A stretch of 6,572 nucleotides of DNA, from NCBI GenBank assembly GCA_016780435.1, contig JADHLU010000052.1, positions 1-6,572 of the forward strand, written 5' to 3'. The notes under the pieces are model-generated. The model had not been told where the DNA came from. It worked only from the letters and a program-made list of their open reading frames with translations, and did not search any database. The first letter of the stretch is position 1. Each line of letters starts with the position of its first letter. Shown here in pieces: positions 6,299 through 6,572 of this stretch. This stretch comes from Flavobacteriaceae bacterium. Its GTDB lineage: Bacteria; Bacteroidota; Bacteroidia; Flavobacteriales; Flavobacteriaceae. The position numbers and the translations under genes are program-made.

Positions 6299-6572
6299 AT
6301 TTCGAAGACTTGTACCAAGTTTGGGTGCGTCCAAGCAGTGAGATACCTAGGTAGCCACGCACCTTCAAGGTCTGGTCGTCTTCTAGCGTAAGGGTGCACG
6401 AATACTGCTTTCCATTGGCCGGGTCGAGAATTTTTCCACCGGTCCAGGCTGATCCGTCCCACTCGAGGCCCTCAATAATAGTGAGCCCTTCGATGGGTTT
6501 ATTTTTTAAGTCTCCTTTACAGGCCGCACACTGTTTGCCCTTGTCTTCTTCGAGCAATAGTCGCGCGATTTG
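6297..6572 (-). CDS. DUF2147 family protein, C-terminal part (runs off right edge)
   Basis: The frame is open from the right edge to a TAG at 6299-6297, giving 91 residues of C-terminus; the start lies outside the window, so an internal TTG at 6557 is not the true start. The end of the protein matches the DUF2147 pattern: KPIEGLTIIEGLEW, then GGKILDPANGKQYSC, then TLKVRGYLGISLLGRTQTW. Members are small proteins of about 140-150 residues, usually with a signal peptide, and of unknown function. The segment visible at the edge carries a C-x-x-C pair (KQCAACKG) where many family members have an Asp/Asn-rich loop; a third Cys sits in QYSC. It is convergent with the metalloprotease, with only two bases between the stop codons. 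Confidence 0.85.
   Translation of the reverse strand, partial: QIARLLLEEDKGKQCAACKGDLKNKPIEGLTIIEGLEWDGSAWTGGKILDPANGKQYSCTLTLEDDQTLKVRGYLGISLLGRTQTWYKSSK

Noticed and set aside
6297..6557. DUF2147 gene as a complete 86-residue protein starting at a TTG at 6557
   Set aside because: The frame stays open to the window edge and the family is normally about 140-150 residues with a signal peptide, so this is a truncation by the window.
1..6572. Mobile elements, CRISPR arrays, tRNA or rRNA genes, defence or toxin systems
   Set aside because: No transposase or integrase, no regularly spaced repeats, no terminal inverted repeats and no RNA gene signatures were seen; coding density and style are uniform.

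Overview
This 6.57 kb window looks like ordinary chromosomal DNA of a marine-type Bacteroidota, most likely Flavobacteriales. The reasons are: signal peptides ending in 'AQ' (SAQ, NAQ, FAQ), start codons without clear Shine-Dalgarno sequences, a perfect match to the Bacteroidota -7 promoter element (TAnnTTTG), and protein families typical of that phylum (Met-zincin metalloprotease, two-helix PepSY protein, DUF2147 protein). The taxonomic call is inference from these traits. No marker gene is present.

Layout from left to right. (1) A TonB-dependent outer-membrane receptor on the minus strand, whose start lies at 922 and whose C-terminal part runs off the left edge. (2) Immediately upstream on the same strand, 33 bp away, a secreted alkaline-phosphatase/nucleotide-pyrophosphatase-fold enzyme (956-2035). 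(3) Divergent from it, a lipoprotein with a class A beta-lactamase-type serine hydrolase domain (2130-3335). (4) Convergent with that gene and overlapping it by 7 bp, a small two-helix PepSY membrane protein on the minus strand (3329-3862). (5) Divergent from it, a large secreted Met-zincin zinc metalloprotease (3979-6294). (6) Convergent with that, 2 bp away, the C-terminal part of a DUF2147 protein that runs off the right edge. There is no gap over 300 bp; the longest non-coding stretches are the two divergent regions 2036-2129 and 3863-3978.

All six products carry an export signal or membrane segments, or (for the partial DUF2147 protein) belong to a family that usually does, so the stretch encodes cell-envelope functions: nutrient uptake, phosphoester hydrolysis, peptide or peptidoglycan hydrolysis. 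Only the phosphatase and receptor look like an operon. From there on, strand alternates gene by gene, which argues against a single co-regulated system. I did not find a convincing undescribed system. The points most worth a second look are a hairpin holding both stop codons of the overlapping convergent pair in its loop, a promoter/hairpin arrangement at the receptor start, and a serine hydrolase that keeps the SxxK and SDN motifs but seems to lack the beta-lactamase general base.
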